DNA of 64,000 nt from Tersicoccus phoenicis (GTDB lineage Bacteria; Actinomycetota; Actinomycetes; Actinomycetales; Micrococcaceae): NCBI RefSeq assembly GCF_001968835.1, contig NZ_MRDE01000022.1, positions 1 through 64,000 on the forward strand. Direction: 5' to 3'. Below the pieces are notes generated by a model. It was not told where the DNA came from. It made no database searches and worked only from the letters and a program-made list of their open reading frames with translations. Every line of letters starts with the position of its first letter. The stretch's first letter is position 1. Of this stretch, positions 36,056 to 43,377 are shown piece by piece. The position numbers were made by a program, and so were the translations under genes.

Positions 36056-36145
36056 GGGTTCGATACCTTCGCTGTGCGGGCTGGATTTGGCCAGACCTGA
36101 ATGGTTCGTGGGGCCCGACACCGCAGCGCGGACCAGCACCCGAGT

Positions 36146-36970
36146 CTACCGCATCGCCCGCGTGTGCCAGAACGCCACGGCCGCGGCCGAGGCCACGTTC
36201 AACGAGTCCACGCCCCCGCTCATCGGGATCCGCACCACGGCGTCGCACGCCTCGATGGCCGCATCGCTCAGCCCGGCGCCCTCGGTGCCGAGCACGAGGG
36301 CGAGCCGGTCCAGCGCGGGCAGGGGTGTGCTGCCGACGACGGCGACGTCGAGGTCCTGGGCGGCGTCGCTGAGCGCCAGCGCGGCGGTGCCGATCCCGGC
36401 CGAGCGCAGCGTCACGAGCGACCCCGGCCAGTCGGTCAGCCGCGACCACGGCACCTGGAACACGGTGCCCATGCTCACCCGCACCGCCCGCCGGTACAAC
36501 GGGTCAGCGCAGCGCGGGGAGAGCAGCACCGCGTCGACGTCGAGTGCGGCGGCCGAGCGGAACACCGCCCCCAGGTTGGTGTGGTCGACGATGTCCTCGA
36601 GCACGGCGATCCGCCGCGCCCCGGCGACCAGCCGTTCCACCGGTACCGGCGCGGGCCGGTGCATCGCCGCCAGCGCCCCGCGGTGCAGGTGGAAGCCCGT
36701 GATGGCCTGCAGCACCACCGGATCGCCCACGTAGGCGGGAACGCCGGGATGCGCGTCGAGGACGTCGGCGAGGTCGGGGATCCACGCGTCGGTGAGGAAG
36801 AAGGACCGCGGCCGGTGCCCCGCGGCCAGGGCCCGGCGCACCACCGTGGAACTCTCGGCGATGTAGAGGCCCTCCGCGGGTTCCCGACGACGGCGCAGCG
36901 CCGCGTCGGTCAGGCCCGTGTAGTCGTGCACCCGCGGGTCGGCCGGGTCCGTGATCCGGACGATGTTCAC
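36146..36970 (-). CDS. TrmH/SpoU-family RNA 2'-O-ribose methyltransferase
   Basis: A 274-residue SPOUT enzyme. Three knot motifs are present: LEDIVDHTNLGAVFRSAAAL (motif 1), LALVLGTEGAGLSDAAI (motif 2) and IPMSGGVDSLNVASAAAVAF (motif 3), which form the SAM-binding trefoil knot. The N-terminal substrate domain includes YTGLTDAALRRRREPAEGLY. The target (rRNA or tRNA ribose) is not defined. Confidence 0.92.
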   Translation of the reverse strand: MNIVRITDPADPRVHDYTGLTDAALRRRREPAEGLYIAESSTVVRRALAAGHRPRSFFLTDAWIPDLADVLDAHPGVPAYVGDPVVLQAITGFHLHRGALAAMHRPAPVPVERLVAGARRIAVLEDIVDHTNLGAVFRSAAALDVDAVLLSPRCADPLYRRAVRVSMGTVFQVPWSRLTDWPGSLVTLRSAGIGTAALALSDAAQDLDVAVVGSTPLPALDRLALVLGTEGAGLSDAAIEACDAVVRIPMSGGVDSLNVASAAAVAFWHTRAMR

Positions 36971-36985
36971 GTGGAGACGGACCCG

Positions 36986-37783
36986 TCAGCCCGTGACCAG
37001 CCGGGCGATCATGACCACGAGCGCGACCAGGCCGAGCACGACGATGACGCCGCGCAGCACCACCGGCGACAGTCGCCGGCCGATCCGGGCGCCGACCAGG
37101 CCGCCGATGGTCGAACCGACCGCGATCAGCAGCACCGCCCACCACTCGATCCGGTCGAACGCGAAGATCAGGTAGGAAATCCCCGCGATGATGTTCACCC
37201 CGAGGACCAGCACGTTCTTCATCGCGTTCGCGGCCTGCAGGGAGCCGATCATGAAGACGCCGAGGATGCCGACCAGCAGGATGCCCTGCGCCGCCACGAA
37301 GTAGCCGCCGTACACGCCGGCGAAGAAGACGAGCGCGTACAGTGCGGGCGGCTGGTGCAGCACCACCTCGGTCGCGTCCGCACCACGCCGTGCCGCCGCC
37401 CGGGCGCGGACCCACGCCTGCAGGCGTGGCTGGAGGATGACGAAGCCAAGGGCGATGACGATCAGGAACGGGGCCGCCAGCTCGAACACCGACTCGGGCA
37501 GGTGCAGCAACAGGGTCGCCCCGGTGATGCCGCCCAGCAGGGACGCGGGCAGCAGGCGCGCCACCAGCGGGCCCATGCCCTTCAGTTCCGCCCGGTAGCC
37601 CAGTGCCCCGGCCGCACCCCCCGGGATCAGACCCATCGCGTTGGAGATCGTCGCCGTCACCGGCGGCACGCCGAGCGCGACGAGGACGGGGAAGGTGACC
37701 AGGGTGCCGGAGCCGACGATGGTGTTGATGGTGCCGGCCCACAGTCCGGCCAGCGCGATGAGGACGGATTCGAACACGCCCAT
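36986..37783 (-). CDS. TauE/SafE family sulfite/organosulfur exporter-like permease
   Basis: 265 residues with about eight hydrophobic segments and the family signature near the N-terminus (GTINTIVGSGTLVTFPVLVA, NAMGLIPGGAAGALGYR). The second half repeats the fold (GVYGGYFVAAQGILLVGILG, NAMKNVLVLGVN). These are single-component membrane permeases, and substrate assignment to sulfite or sulfoacetate is not safe from sequence alone. It lies 15 bp from the methyltransferase start, in the same direction. Confidence 0.85.
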   Translation of the reverse strand: MGVFESVLIALAGLWAGTINTIVGSGTLVTFPVLVALGVPPVTATISNAMGLIPGGAAGALGYRAELKGMGPLVARLLPASLLGGITGATLLLHLPESVFELAAPFLIVIALGFVILQPRLQAWVRARAAARRGADATEVVLHQPPALYALVFFAGVYGGYFVAAQGILLVGILGVFMIGSLQAANAMKNVLVLGVNIIAGISYLIFAFDRIEWWAVLLIAVGSTIGGLVGARIGRRLSPVVLRGVIVVLGLVALVVMIARLVTG

Positions 37784-37835
37784 CAGAGCCGCCCGGGACG
37801 GGCCGGGGACACGGAGAAGGGCGCCCGCGCGGTCC

Positions 37836-38621
37836 TCATCGGGCGGCGAACGCGTGGTAGCGGTCCCCGTCCCGGGTCAGCTTCAGGGCGACGCCGTACG
37901 TCCGGCTGAGGTTCTCGCCGGTGAGCACGTCCTCGAGGGGGCCCGCCGCGACCACGGCGCCGTCCCGCAGCAGCAGGGCGTGCGTGAAGCCGGGGGCGAT
38001 CTCCTCGACGTGATGGGTGACCATGACGACGGCCGGCGCGTACGGGTCCGCCAACAGGTCGGCGAGTCGGCCGATCAGGTCCTCCCGCCCGCCGACGTCC
38101 AGGCCCGCGGCCGGCTCGTCGAGTAGCAGCAGTTCGGGGTCCGTCATCAGCGCCCGGGCGATCAGGACCCGCTTCTGCTCACCGGAGCTCAGGGTGCCGA
38201 ACCGCCGGTCCGTCAGGGCGCCCATGCCCCATTCGCCCAGCAGCTCGCGGGCCCGTTCCTCGTCGAAACCCTCGTAGCGCTCCCGCCAGCGGCCGGTGAC
38301 TCCCCAGGCCGCGGTGACGACGGTGTCGACGACCGTCTCGTCGGGTGGGATCTGGCCGGCCAGCAGGGCCGACGTCATGCCGATCCGCGGCCGCAGCTCG
38401 AACACGTCGACCGCGCCGAGCCGTTCGCCGAGCACCTCCGCCGTGCCCGACGTCGGGTGCATCCGGGCGCCGGCGATCTGCAGGAGCGTCGACTTGCCGG
38501 CACCGTTGGGGCCGAGCACGATCCAGCGGTCCCCGTCGGAGACGTCCCAGTCGACGGCGTCCAGCAGCGTCTTCCCGCCCCGCACGATGGTCACCGCGTC
38601 CAGCCCCAGCACATCACCCAT
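37836..38621 (-). CDS. ABC transporter ATP-binding protein (Rv3041c-like, next to serB)
   Basis: 261 residues with Walker A LGPNGAGKSTLLQIAG, signature LSSGEQKRVLIARAL, Walker B LLLLDEPAAGLD and the H-loop VMVTHHVEEI. There is no membrane partner nearby, so it may work with an unlinked permease or in a non-transport role. A similar gene lies beside serB2 in Mycobacterium. ATG 38621 has TAGGCT eight bases upstream and no ribosome site. Confidence 0.88.
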   Translation of the reverse strand: MGDVLGLDAVTIVRGGKTLLDAVDWDVSDGDRWIVLGPNGAGKSTLLQIAGARMHPTSGTAEVLGERLGAVDVFELRPRIGMTSALLAGQIPPDETVVDTVVTAAWGVTGRWRERYEGFDEERARELLGEWGMGALTDRRFGTLSSGEQKRVLIARALMTDPELLLLDEPAAGLDVGGREDLIGRLADLLADPYAPAVVMVTHHVEEIAPGFTHALLLRDGAVVAAGPLEDVLTGENLSRTYGVALKLTRDGDRYHAFAAR

Positions 38622-38714
38622 GGGCCAAGAGCCTAGGTCACCGGAACGGCGATCCGCGAAGCGGGACGCGCTACCCGGCGGCCGCGTCGGCCGCAGCCCG
38701 GGCGCGCCGCTGAC

Positions 38715-38720
38715 TAGACT
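38715..38720 (+). promoter_or_regulatory. -10 hexamer TAGACT of serB (leaderless)
   Basis: TAGACT, six bases (CCCCGT), then GTG 38727. The same hexamer and spacing occur before the ABC gene at 53036. Confidence 0.65.
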
Positions 38721-38726
38721 CCCCGT

Positions 38727-39698
38727 GTGCCTTCCGCCTTCTCCGTGATCGCCCTTGCCCCGAACACCCCGGCGAATGCCGGTCTCGCGCACGACGTCGA
38801 CGCCGCTCCGCGGGACGCCGCATCCTTGGTCGAACGGGCGGCGGCGGAGGCGGGGCTGTCCCTGCCCCAGCCCGTGTTCGGCGGCCACCCCGGGGACGCG
38901 GACGGGCCCGGGTACGGGTGGGCTCGCTGGCCCCTCGGGGCACTGGAGGACGCCCCGGCGACCGTCGCCATGCTCCGCTCGGTACTGCGCCCCGACCCGG
39001 TCGCCCAGGCAGTGCCCGGCGTCGACCTGGCCGTGGTCCCCGATGACCTGCATGACGGGGGTCGGCTGCTGTTGATCCTGGACGTCGACTCGACGCTGAT
39101 CCAACAGGAGGTGATCGAGCTGCTCGCCGCGCACGCGGGCCGGGAGGCGGAGGTGGCGGCCGTGACGGACGCGGCGATGCGCGGAGAACTCGACTTCGCC
39201 CGGTCCCTGCACGCCCGGGTCGAGGCCCTGGCGGGCCTGCCAGTCCGGGTGATCACGGAGGTCGTCGAGGCCGTCCGCCTCTCCCCCGGCGCGGAACGGC
39301 TCGTTGCCGCGATGCTGGCGGACGGGCACCGCGTCGCCGCCGTCTCGGGGGGGTTCGATCAGGTGCTCACCCCCCTCGCCGAGCGGCTCGGGCTCTCGCA
39401 CCACCGGGCGAATCTGCTCGGTGTGCGGGACGGCGCACTGACCGGCCGCGTCGAGGGCACCGTCGTGGACCGGGCGGTCAAGGCGGCGAGCCTGCGGGAA
39501 TGGGCCGCCCGGGACGGCGTCGCCCCCGACCACGTGATCGCCGTCGGGGACGGCGCGAACGACGCCGACATGCTGGCCGCGGCCGGCCTGTCCGTCGCCT
39601 ACAACGCCAAGCCGGCCCTGCGCCGCGTCGCGGACGCCCAGCTCAACCTGCCCCGTCTCGACGCCGTCGGCGCCCTCGCCGGCCTCCCGGGCTTCTGA
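38727..39698 (+). CDS. serB: Phosphoserine phosphatase SerB
   Basis: 323 residues catalysing the last step of serine synthesis. The HAD motifs are LLILDVDSTLIQQEVIELLA (nucleophile Asp), VAAVSGGFDQVL, a conserved Lys near VVDRAVKAASLREWA, and VIAVGDGANDADMLAAAGLS. The N-terminal 110 residues are shorter than the double ACT region of mycobacterial SerB2 and not clearly an ACT domain. GTG 38727 is set by the -10 hexamer six bases upstream. Confidence 0.95.
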   Translation: MPSAFSVIALAPNTPANAGLAHDVDAAPRDAASLVERAAAEAGLSLPQPVFGGHPGDADGPGYGWARWPLGALEDAPATVAMLRSVLRPDPVAQAVPGVDLAVVPDDLHDGGRLLLILDVDSTLIQQEVIELLAAHAGREAEVAAVTDAAMRGELDFARSLHARVEALAGLPVRVITEVVEAVRLSPGAERLVAAMLADGHRVAAVSGGFDQVLTPLAERLGLSHHRANLLGVRDGALTGRVEGTVVDRAVKAASLREWAARDGVAPDHVIAVGDGANDADMLAAAGLSVAYNAKPALRRVADAQLNLPRLDAVGALAGLPGF

Positions 39699-39720
39699 GA
39701 GCCCAACCCACCGAACTGTT

Positions 39721-40047
39721 GCTGCCCACCCAGGTCGGAGCGGGAGCGGGCGAAAGGGGACGTGTCGACCAAGCGAGCTCTGCGAGCGCCGGGAGATCCA
39801 GTCCCCGTGCCCGACCCGCGCCGACCGGACGGAACCACACCGGACGGAACCACCGGACGGAACCACGCCGCACCGATCGCCCCGCTGCCCACCGAGGTCG
39901 GAGCGGGAGCGGGCGAAAGGGGACGTGTCGACCAAGCGAGCTCTGCGAGCGCCGGGAGAACCAGTCCCCGTGCCCGACCCGCGCCGACCGGACGGAACCA
40001 CACCGGACGGGACCACACCGGGACGGAACCACCGGGACGGAGCCGGT
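39721..40047. repeat. Intergenic region with a 163-bp-period duplication and GGACGGAACCAC microrepeats
   Basis: A block of about 127 bp starting at 39721 recurs at 39884. By eye only two mismatches separate the copies. The copies share CGAAAGGGGACGTGTCGACC and AAGCGAGCTCTGCGAGCGCC. Each ends in a run of 13-15 bp units containing CCGGACGGAACCAC (39824-39871 and 39987-40041). The region fills the 353-bp convergent gap between serB and the SDR gene. Small open frames here are low-complexity and not supported as genes. It looks like a dispersed actinobacterial intergenic element. Confidence 0.85.
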
Positions 40048-40051
40048 GAAC

Positions 40052-40846
40052 CTACTGCATGTGGTCGGCGCCGCCCACGTACTCGGTGTGCCCGGTCGGC
40101 ACGTCCGCGGTGACCATCCGCGCGACCTCCGCGGCGAACTCCTCCACCGAGTACAGTCGGCCGGCGTCGCTGCGTCGCTCGTCCAGCGTGCCGGGCCGCG
40201 CCCGGTCCAGCAGCGTCGCGGTCACGGTGCCTTCGATCATGTCGCCGGAGACGACGACCAGGCTGATGCCGCGGCCGGTCAACTCGGGCTGCCGCTGACG
40301 CAGGGCGTCCTCGCCGGCGCGTTTGGACCGGGCGACCGCCTCGTACTCGGGCATGGTCGGCACCGTGTCGATGAAGTGGGCCTGGTGACTGGTGACGAAG
40401 ACGACGCGGGACCCGGTGGGCATCGCGGTCACCGCGGCCTCGAGCATGCTCACCTGCGCGTCCCGGTTCAGTCGCATGGCGTAGTCCTCGCCGAGGTCGG
40501 CCTCCATGCCGCCGGAGGCATTCAGGACCAGGATGTCCAGACCGCCGAACGTGTCCCGGGCGGCGTCGACGAGGGCCTGCGCACCCCCCTCAGCGGTCAG
40601 ATCCGCGCCGACGGCCACGGCCCGCCCGCCCGCGGCCTCGATGCCGGCGACGACCTTGTTGGCGCGCGGCGCCTTCTGCCGGTAGTTGACGACGACGCCG
40701 GCGCCGGCCGCGCCCAGCAGCCGCGCCACCTCGGCGCCGATGCCGCGGGACGAGCCGGTGACGATCGCGGTCTTGCCGGCCAGGGGCCCGGTGGGTTCAC
40801 CGGCGGGTTCACCGGTGGGCGTGCCGGCGGGGTTCTCTTCGGTCAT
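40052..40846 (-). CDS. SDR family oxidoreductase with atypical active-site spacing
   Basis: 264 residues with a standard Rossmann start (AIVTGSSRGIGAEVARLLGA) and NAG-like LVLNASGGMEADL. The Ser is in VVFVTSHQAHF, but the Tyr/Lys region reads EYEAVARSKRAGEDAL, where Tyr and Lys are seven apart instead of the classical YxxxK. The subgroup is recurrent in actinobacteria beside fabG1. ATG 40846 has AAGGAG five bases upstream. Reductase activity is likely but the substrate is unknown. It follows fabG1 by 56 bp in the same direction, in the place held by inhA in Mycobacterium. Confidence 0.85.
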   Translation of the reverse strand: MTEENPAGTPTGEPAGEPTGPLAGKTAIVTGSSRGIGAEVARLLGAAGAGVVVNYRQKAPRANKVVAGIEAAGGRAVAVGADLTAEGGAQALVDAARDTFGGLDILVLNASGGMEADLGEDYAMRLNRDAQVSMLEAAVTAMPTGSRVVFVTSHQAHFIDTVPTMPEYEAVARSKRAGEDALRQRQPELTGRGISLVVVSGDMIEGTVTATLLDRARPGTLDERRSDAGRLYSVEEFAAEVARMVTADVPTGHTEYVGGADHMQ

Positions 40847-40902
40847 GGGGTCTCCTTCTCGATGACGGGAGTGGTCGACGGGGTGATTCAGGTCCGAACG
40901 CG

Positions 40903-41667
40903 TCAGTGACCCATGCCCAGGCCCCCGTCGACGGGGATGACCGCTCCGGAGATGTAGGCGGCCTCGTCGGACGCGACCCAGCGGACCACGCGGGCGACCT
41001 CCTCCGTCTCGGCGAACCGGCCGGCGGGGATGCTCGCCTTGTACTCCTGCTGCTGCTTCTCCGGCAACGCCGCCGTCATCTCCGTGTTGATGAACCCCGG
41101 GGCGACGACGTTGGCCGTGATGTTGCGGGAGGCCAGCTCCCGGGTCAGGGACCGGGCGATGCCGACCAGGCCGGCCTTCGAGGCGGCGTAGTTGATCTGC
41201 CCGGGCGAGCCGTACAGGCCGACGACCGAGGAGATCAGCACCACGCGGCCCTTCTTCAACCGGATCATGCCTCGCGAGGCCCGCTTGATCACGCGGAACG
41301 CGCCGGTCAGGTTGGTGTCCAGCACGGAGGTGAAGTCCTCCTCGGACATGCGCAGCAGCAGGGTGTCGCGGGTGATGCCGGCGTTCGCGACGACGACCTC
41401 GACGGGGCCGTGCTCGGCCTCGATGGCGGTGAACGCCGCGTCGAGGGAGGCCGCGTCGGTCACGTCGGCCTGCACGGCGAGGAACCCGGCCGGCGGCTCC
41501 CCGCTGCGGTAGGTGATCGCCACCCGGTCCCCGTTCGCGCGGAACTCCTCGGCGATCGCCCGGCCGATGCCGCGGTTGCCGCCCGTGACGAGCACGCTCC
41601 GCCCGCCCGGGCCCGTCACCTGATCGCCCGTCACCTGATCGCCCGTCACCTGGTCGCCCTGTGCCAT
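40903..41667 (-). CDS. fabG1: 3-oxoacyl-ACP reductase FabG1
   Basis: A 254-residue SDR reducing beta-ketoacyl-ACP in fatty-acid elongation. It has VLVTGGNRGIGRAIAEEF, VVANAGITRDTLLLRM, VLISSVVGLYGSPGQ with catalytic Ser, and INYAASKAGLVGIARSL with Tyr/Lys, ending SGAVIPVDGGLGMGH. The N-terminus carries an unusual GDQVT repeat from three 15-bp units. ATG 41667 has GGAGG about five bases upstream. Order fabG1, SDR, with DUF3099/SURF1 divergent is common in the order. Confidence 0.94.
   Translation of the reverse strand: MAQGDQVTGDQVTGDQVTGPGGRSVLVTGGNRGIGRAIAEEFRANGDRVAITYRSGEPPAGFLAVQADVTDAASLDAAFTAIEAEHGPVEVVVANAGITRDTLLLRMSEEDFTSVLDTNLTGAFRVIKRASRGMIRLKKGRVVLISSVVGLYGSPGQINYAASKAGLVGIARSLTRELASRNITANVVAPGFINTEMTAALPEKQQQEYKASIPAGRFAETEEVARVVRWVASDEAAYISGAVIPVDGGLGMGH
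41611..41655. repeat. Three tandem 15-bp repeats at the fabG1 5' end
   Basis: GCCCGTCACCTGATC at 41611 and 41626, with one change in the copy at 41641. The result is an in-frame GDQVT peptide repeat preceding the SDR fold. Confidence 0.88.
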
Positions 41668-41770
41668 CCGTACCTCCGCAGCTGGAAAACAGTCCCTCCG
41701 ATCCTAGTGGCCGCCACCCGCCTGTTTCCGCTGCCGCGTCCGAGGTGGGACAATCGTCGGTAGACGAGAC

Positions 41771-42217
41771 ATGATGACGCAGAATCACACCACGGGCCGC
41801 GGTCCCCGCCGCCGCCCCGAGAACCCCGACGTCCACACCATCACCGACGCGCAGCAGTCCCACACCGCGGACATGAACGGGCGGATGATCCGGTACGCCA
41901 CCTCCATGGGCATCCGGCTGGTCTGCATCGTGCTCGCCTTCGTGTTCGACGGCTGGCTGCGCTGGGTGATGATCGCCGGTGCCGTGATCCTGCCGTGGAT
42001 CGCCGTCGTGATCGCCAACGCGGGCGGCACCGTCGACGTCAGCAGCGGCAATCCCGCGCCCGTGACCACGCCGACACGGCCCGCCCTGACCCGCGGGCCC
42101 GACGCCGAGGGCACCGAGCAGGTGCTCGACGGCGAGATCCTCGACGATGAACCGGGCGACGGCGAGCCGGGCGAGGGTGAACACCCCGACGATCGGCGTC
42201 AGGGGCCACCGACGTGA
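41771..42217 (+). CDS. DUF3099 family membrane protein
   Basis: 148 residues. The DUF3099 core is ITDAQQSHTADMNGRMIRY followed by two transmembrane helices (IRLVCIVLAFVFDGWLRWV, IAGAVILPWIAVVIANAGG). The tail is long and acidic. Two ATGs (41771, 41774) are possible; the sequence TAGACG seven bases before the second hints at a leaderless start. Function unknown. Its GTGA overlap with the next gene suggests a DUF3099-small protein-SURF1 operon. Confidence 0.88.
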   Translation: MMTQNHTTGRGPRRRPENPDVHTITDAQQSHTADMNGRMIRYATSMGIRLVCIVLAFVFDGWLRWVMIAGAVILPWIAVVIANAGGTVDVSSGNPAPVTTPTRPALTRGPDAEGTEQVLDGEILDDEPGDGEPGEGEHPDDRRQGPPT

Positions 42218-42495
42218 CGGACCTGCTGGGCAGTCTCTCGTCCGGCTCGACCGGATCCGGCGCCGGCCCGGACGCACCGCAGTGCTCCCGGCGCGGCTGC
42301 CGGGCCGCCGCCCGGTGGCGGTTGCGTTGGAACAATCCCCGGATCCACCCGCCCGGGCGGCGCAAGGAATGGCTGGCCTGCGGAGAGCACCGGTCCTGGC
42401 TGGAGGCCTACTTGAACGAACGCGGGCTGTGGCGCGAGACCCTCCCTCTCGGCGCGGACGACGGGGCCGGGGACGGTGGTGACGCGCATGCGTGA
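42214..42495 (+). CDS. Small Cys/His-containing conserved actinobacterial protein
   Basis: 93 residues with CSRRGCRAAARWRLRWNNP, then IHPPGRRKEWLACGEHRSWL. The C-x4-C and C-x2-H pairs look like a small zinc site. Relatives beside SURF1 genes are sometimes labelled acetone carboxylase without basis. GTG 42214 overlaps the DUF3099 stop, and its own stop overlaps the SURF1 start. Confidence 0.78.
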   Translation: MTDLLGSLSSGSTGSGAGPDAPQCSRRGCRAAARWRLRWNNPRIHPPGRRKEWLACGEHRSWLEAYLNERGLWRETLPLGADDGAGDGGDAHA

Positions 42496-43363
42496 GTACC
42501 GCTTCCTGCTCACCCCGCAGTGGCTCGGCTGGTTCGGCCTCGCCGTGCTGTTCGCGACCGTGTGCACGTTCCTGGGCCAGTGGCAACTCGACCGTCGGGC
42601 CGAGACCGTCGCCGCGATCCGGACGGTCGAGGCCAACTACGACCGCGAGCCGCTGCCGTTCACCCAGGCCGCCGGCCAGTTCCAGCAGTTCGACACCGGC
42701 CGGGAGTGGACCCCGGTGCAGATGACCGGCCGGTACCTGCCGCAGCAGTCCCGGGTGGTGCGTAACCGGCCGCTGAACGGGCAGCCCGGGTTCGAGGTGC
42801 TTGTGCCCTTCCGCACCGCCGCCGGCCCGACCGTCGTCATCGACCGCGGCTGGCTGCCGCTCGGCAGCAACGGCGAACCCGCCGCCGTACCCGCCCCGCC
42901 GACGGGGACGGTCGACGTCGTGGCGCGGCTCAAGCACCCGGAGGGACCCGTGAACCGGGGGGCGCCGCCGGGCCAGCTCGCCTCGATCGACCTCGGCGCC
43001 TACGCCGCGCAGATCGACGGACAGCTCGGTGCGCCGATGGCCACCGGCGCCTACGGGGCCCTGGCGGCCGAGTCACCCGCGCCGGGGACCTCCCCGGTCG
43101 CCTTCCCGCGCCCGTCCGTGGACGAGGGCCCGAACCTGTCCTACGCCATGCAGTGGTTCGCGTTCGGGCTGCTGGCTTTCGTCGGGCTCGGTTACGCGGC
43201 CCGGCAGCAGGCGTGGGTCAACCGCAACGGCGGCCTGGACGACGACGAGGACATCCCGGCCCATCTCCGCTCCGGTGCCCTGAGGAAGCGGCCCCGCCGG
43301 CGGACCCGGCGCACCGCCGAGGACGAGGAGGACGCCCTCCTGGACGCCGCCGGCTGGCGCTGA
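42488..43363 (+). CDS. SURF1-like cytochrome oxidase assembly protein
   Basis: 291 residues from ATG 42488 (MREYRFLLTPQWLG). A GTG 9-12 bp upstream is an alternative. The N-terminal transmembrane helix (WFGLAVLFATVCTFLGQWQL) and the C-terminal helix (YAMQWFAFGLLAFVGLGYA) flank an extracytoplasmic domain with GRYLPQQSRVVRNRPLNGQP and VIDRGWLPLG, the SURF1 arrangement. It helps assemble aa3-type cytochrome c oxidase, which agrees with ctaA and ctaB elsewhere in the window. The C-terminus adds a basic/acidic tail. Confidence 0.9.
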   Translation: MREYRFLLTPQWLGWFGLAVLFATVCTFLGQWQLDRRAETVAAIRTVEANYDREPLPFTQAAGQFQQFDTGREWTPVQMTGRYLPQQSRVVRNRPLNGQPGFEVLVPFRTAAGPTVVIDRGWLPLGSNGEPAAVPAPPTGTVDVVARLKHPEGPVNRGAPPGQLASIDLGAYAAQIDGQLGAPMATGAYGALAAESPAPGTSPVAFPRPSVDEGPNLSYAMQWFAFGLLAFVGLGYAARQQAWVNRNGGLDDDEDIPAHLRSGALRKRPRRRTRRTAEDEEDALLDAAGWR

Positions 43364-43377
43364 CGGCGCGGGCCGGA

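Noticed and set aside
35801-36139. Zur regulation of rpmE2
   Set aside because: No AT-rich Zur-type palindrome found in the upstream 100 bp.
39560-40040. Small open frames in the duplicated element with repeated Arg/Ser/Pro peptides
   Set aside because: All are translations of the DNA repeat, start at arbitrary codons and lack ribosome sites; treated as a non-coding repeat.
39824-40041. Possible CRISPR-like array in the GGACGGAACCAC microrepeats
   Set aside because: Units are contiguous and 13-15 bp with no unique spacers, and no cas genes are present.
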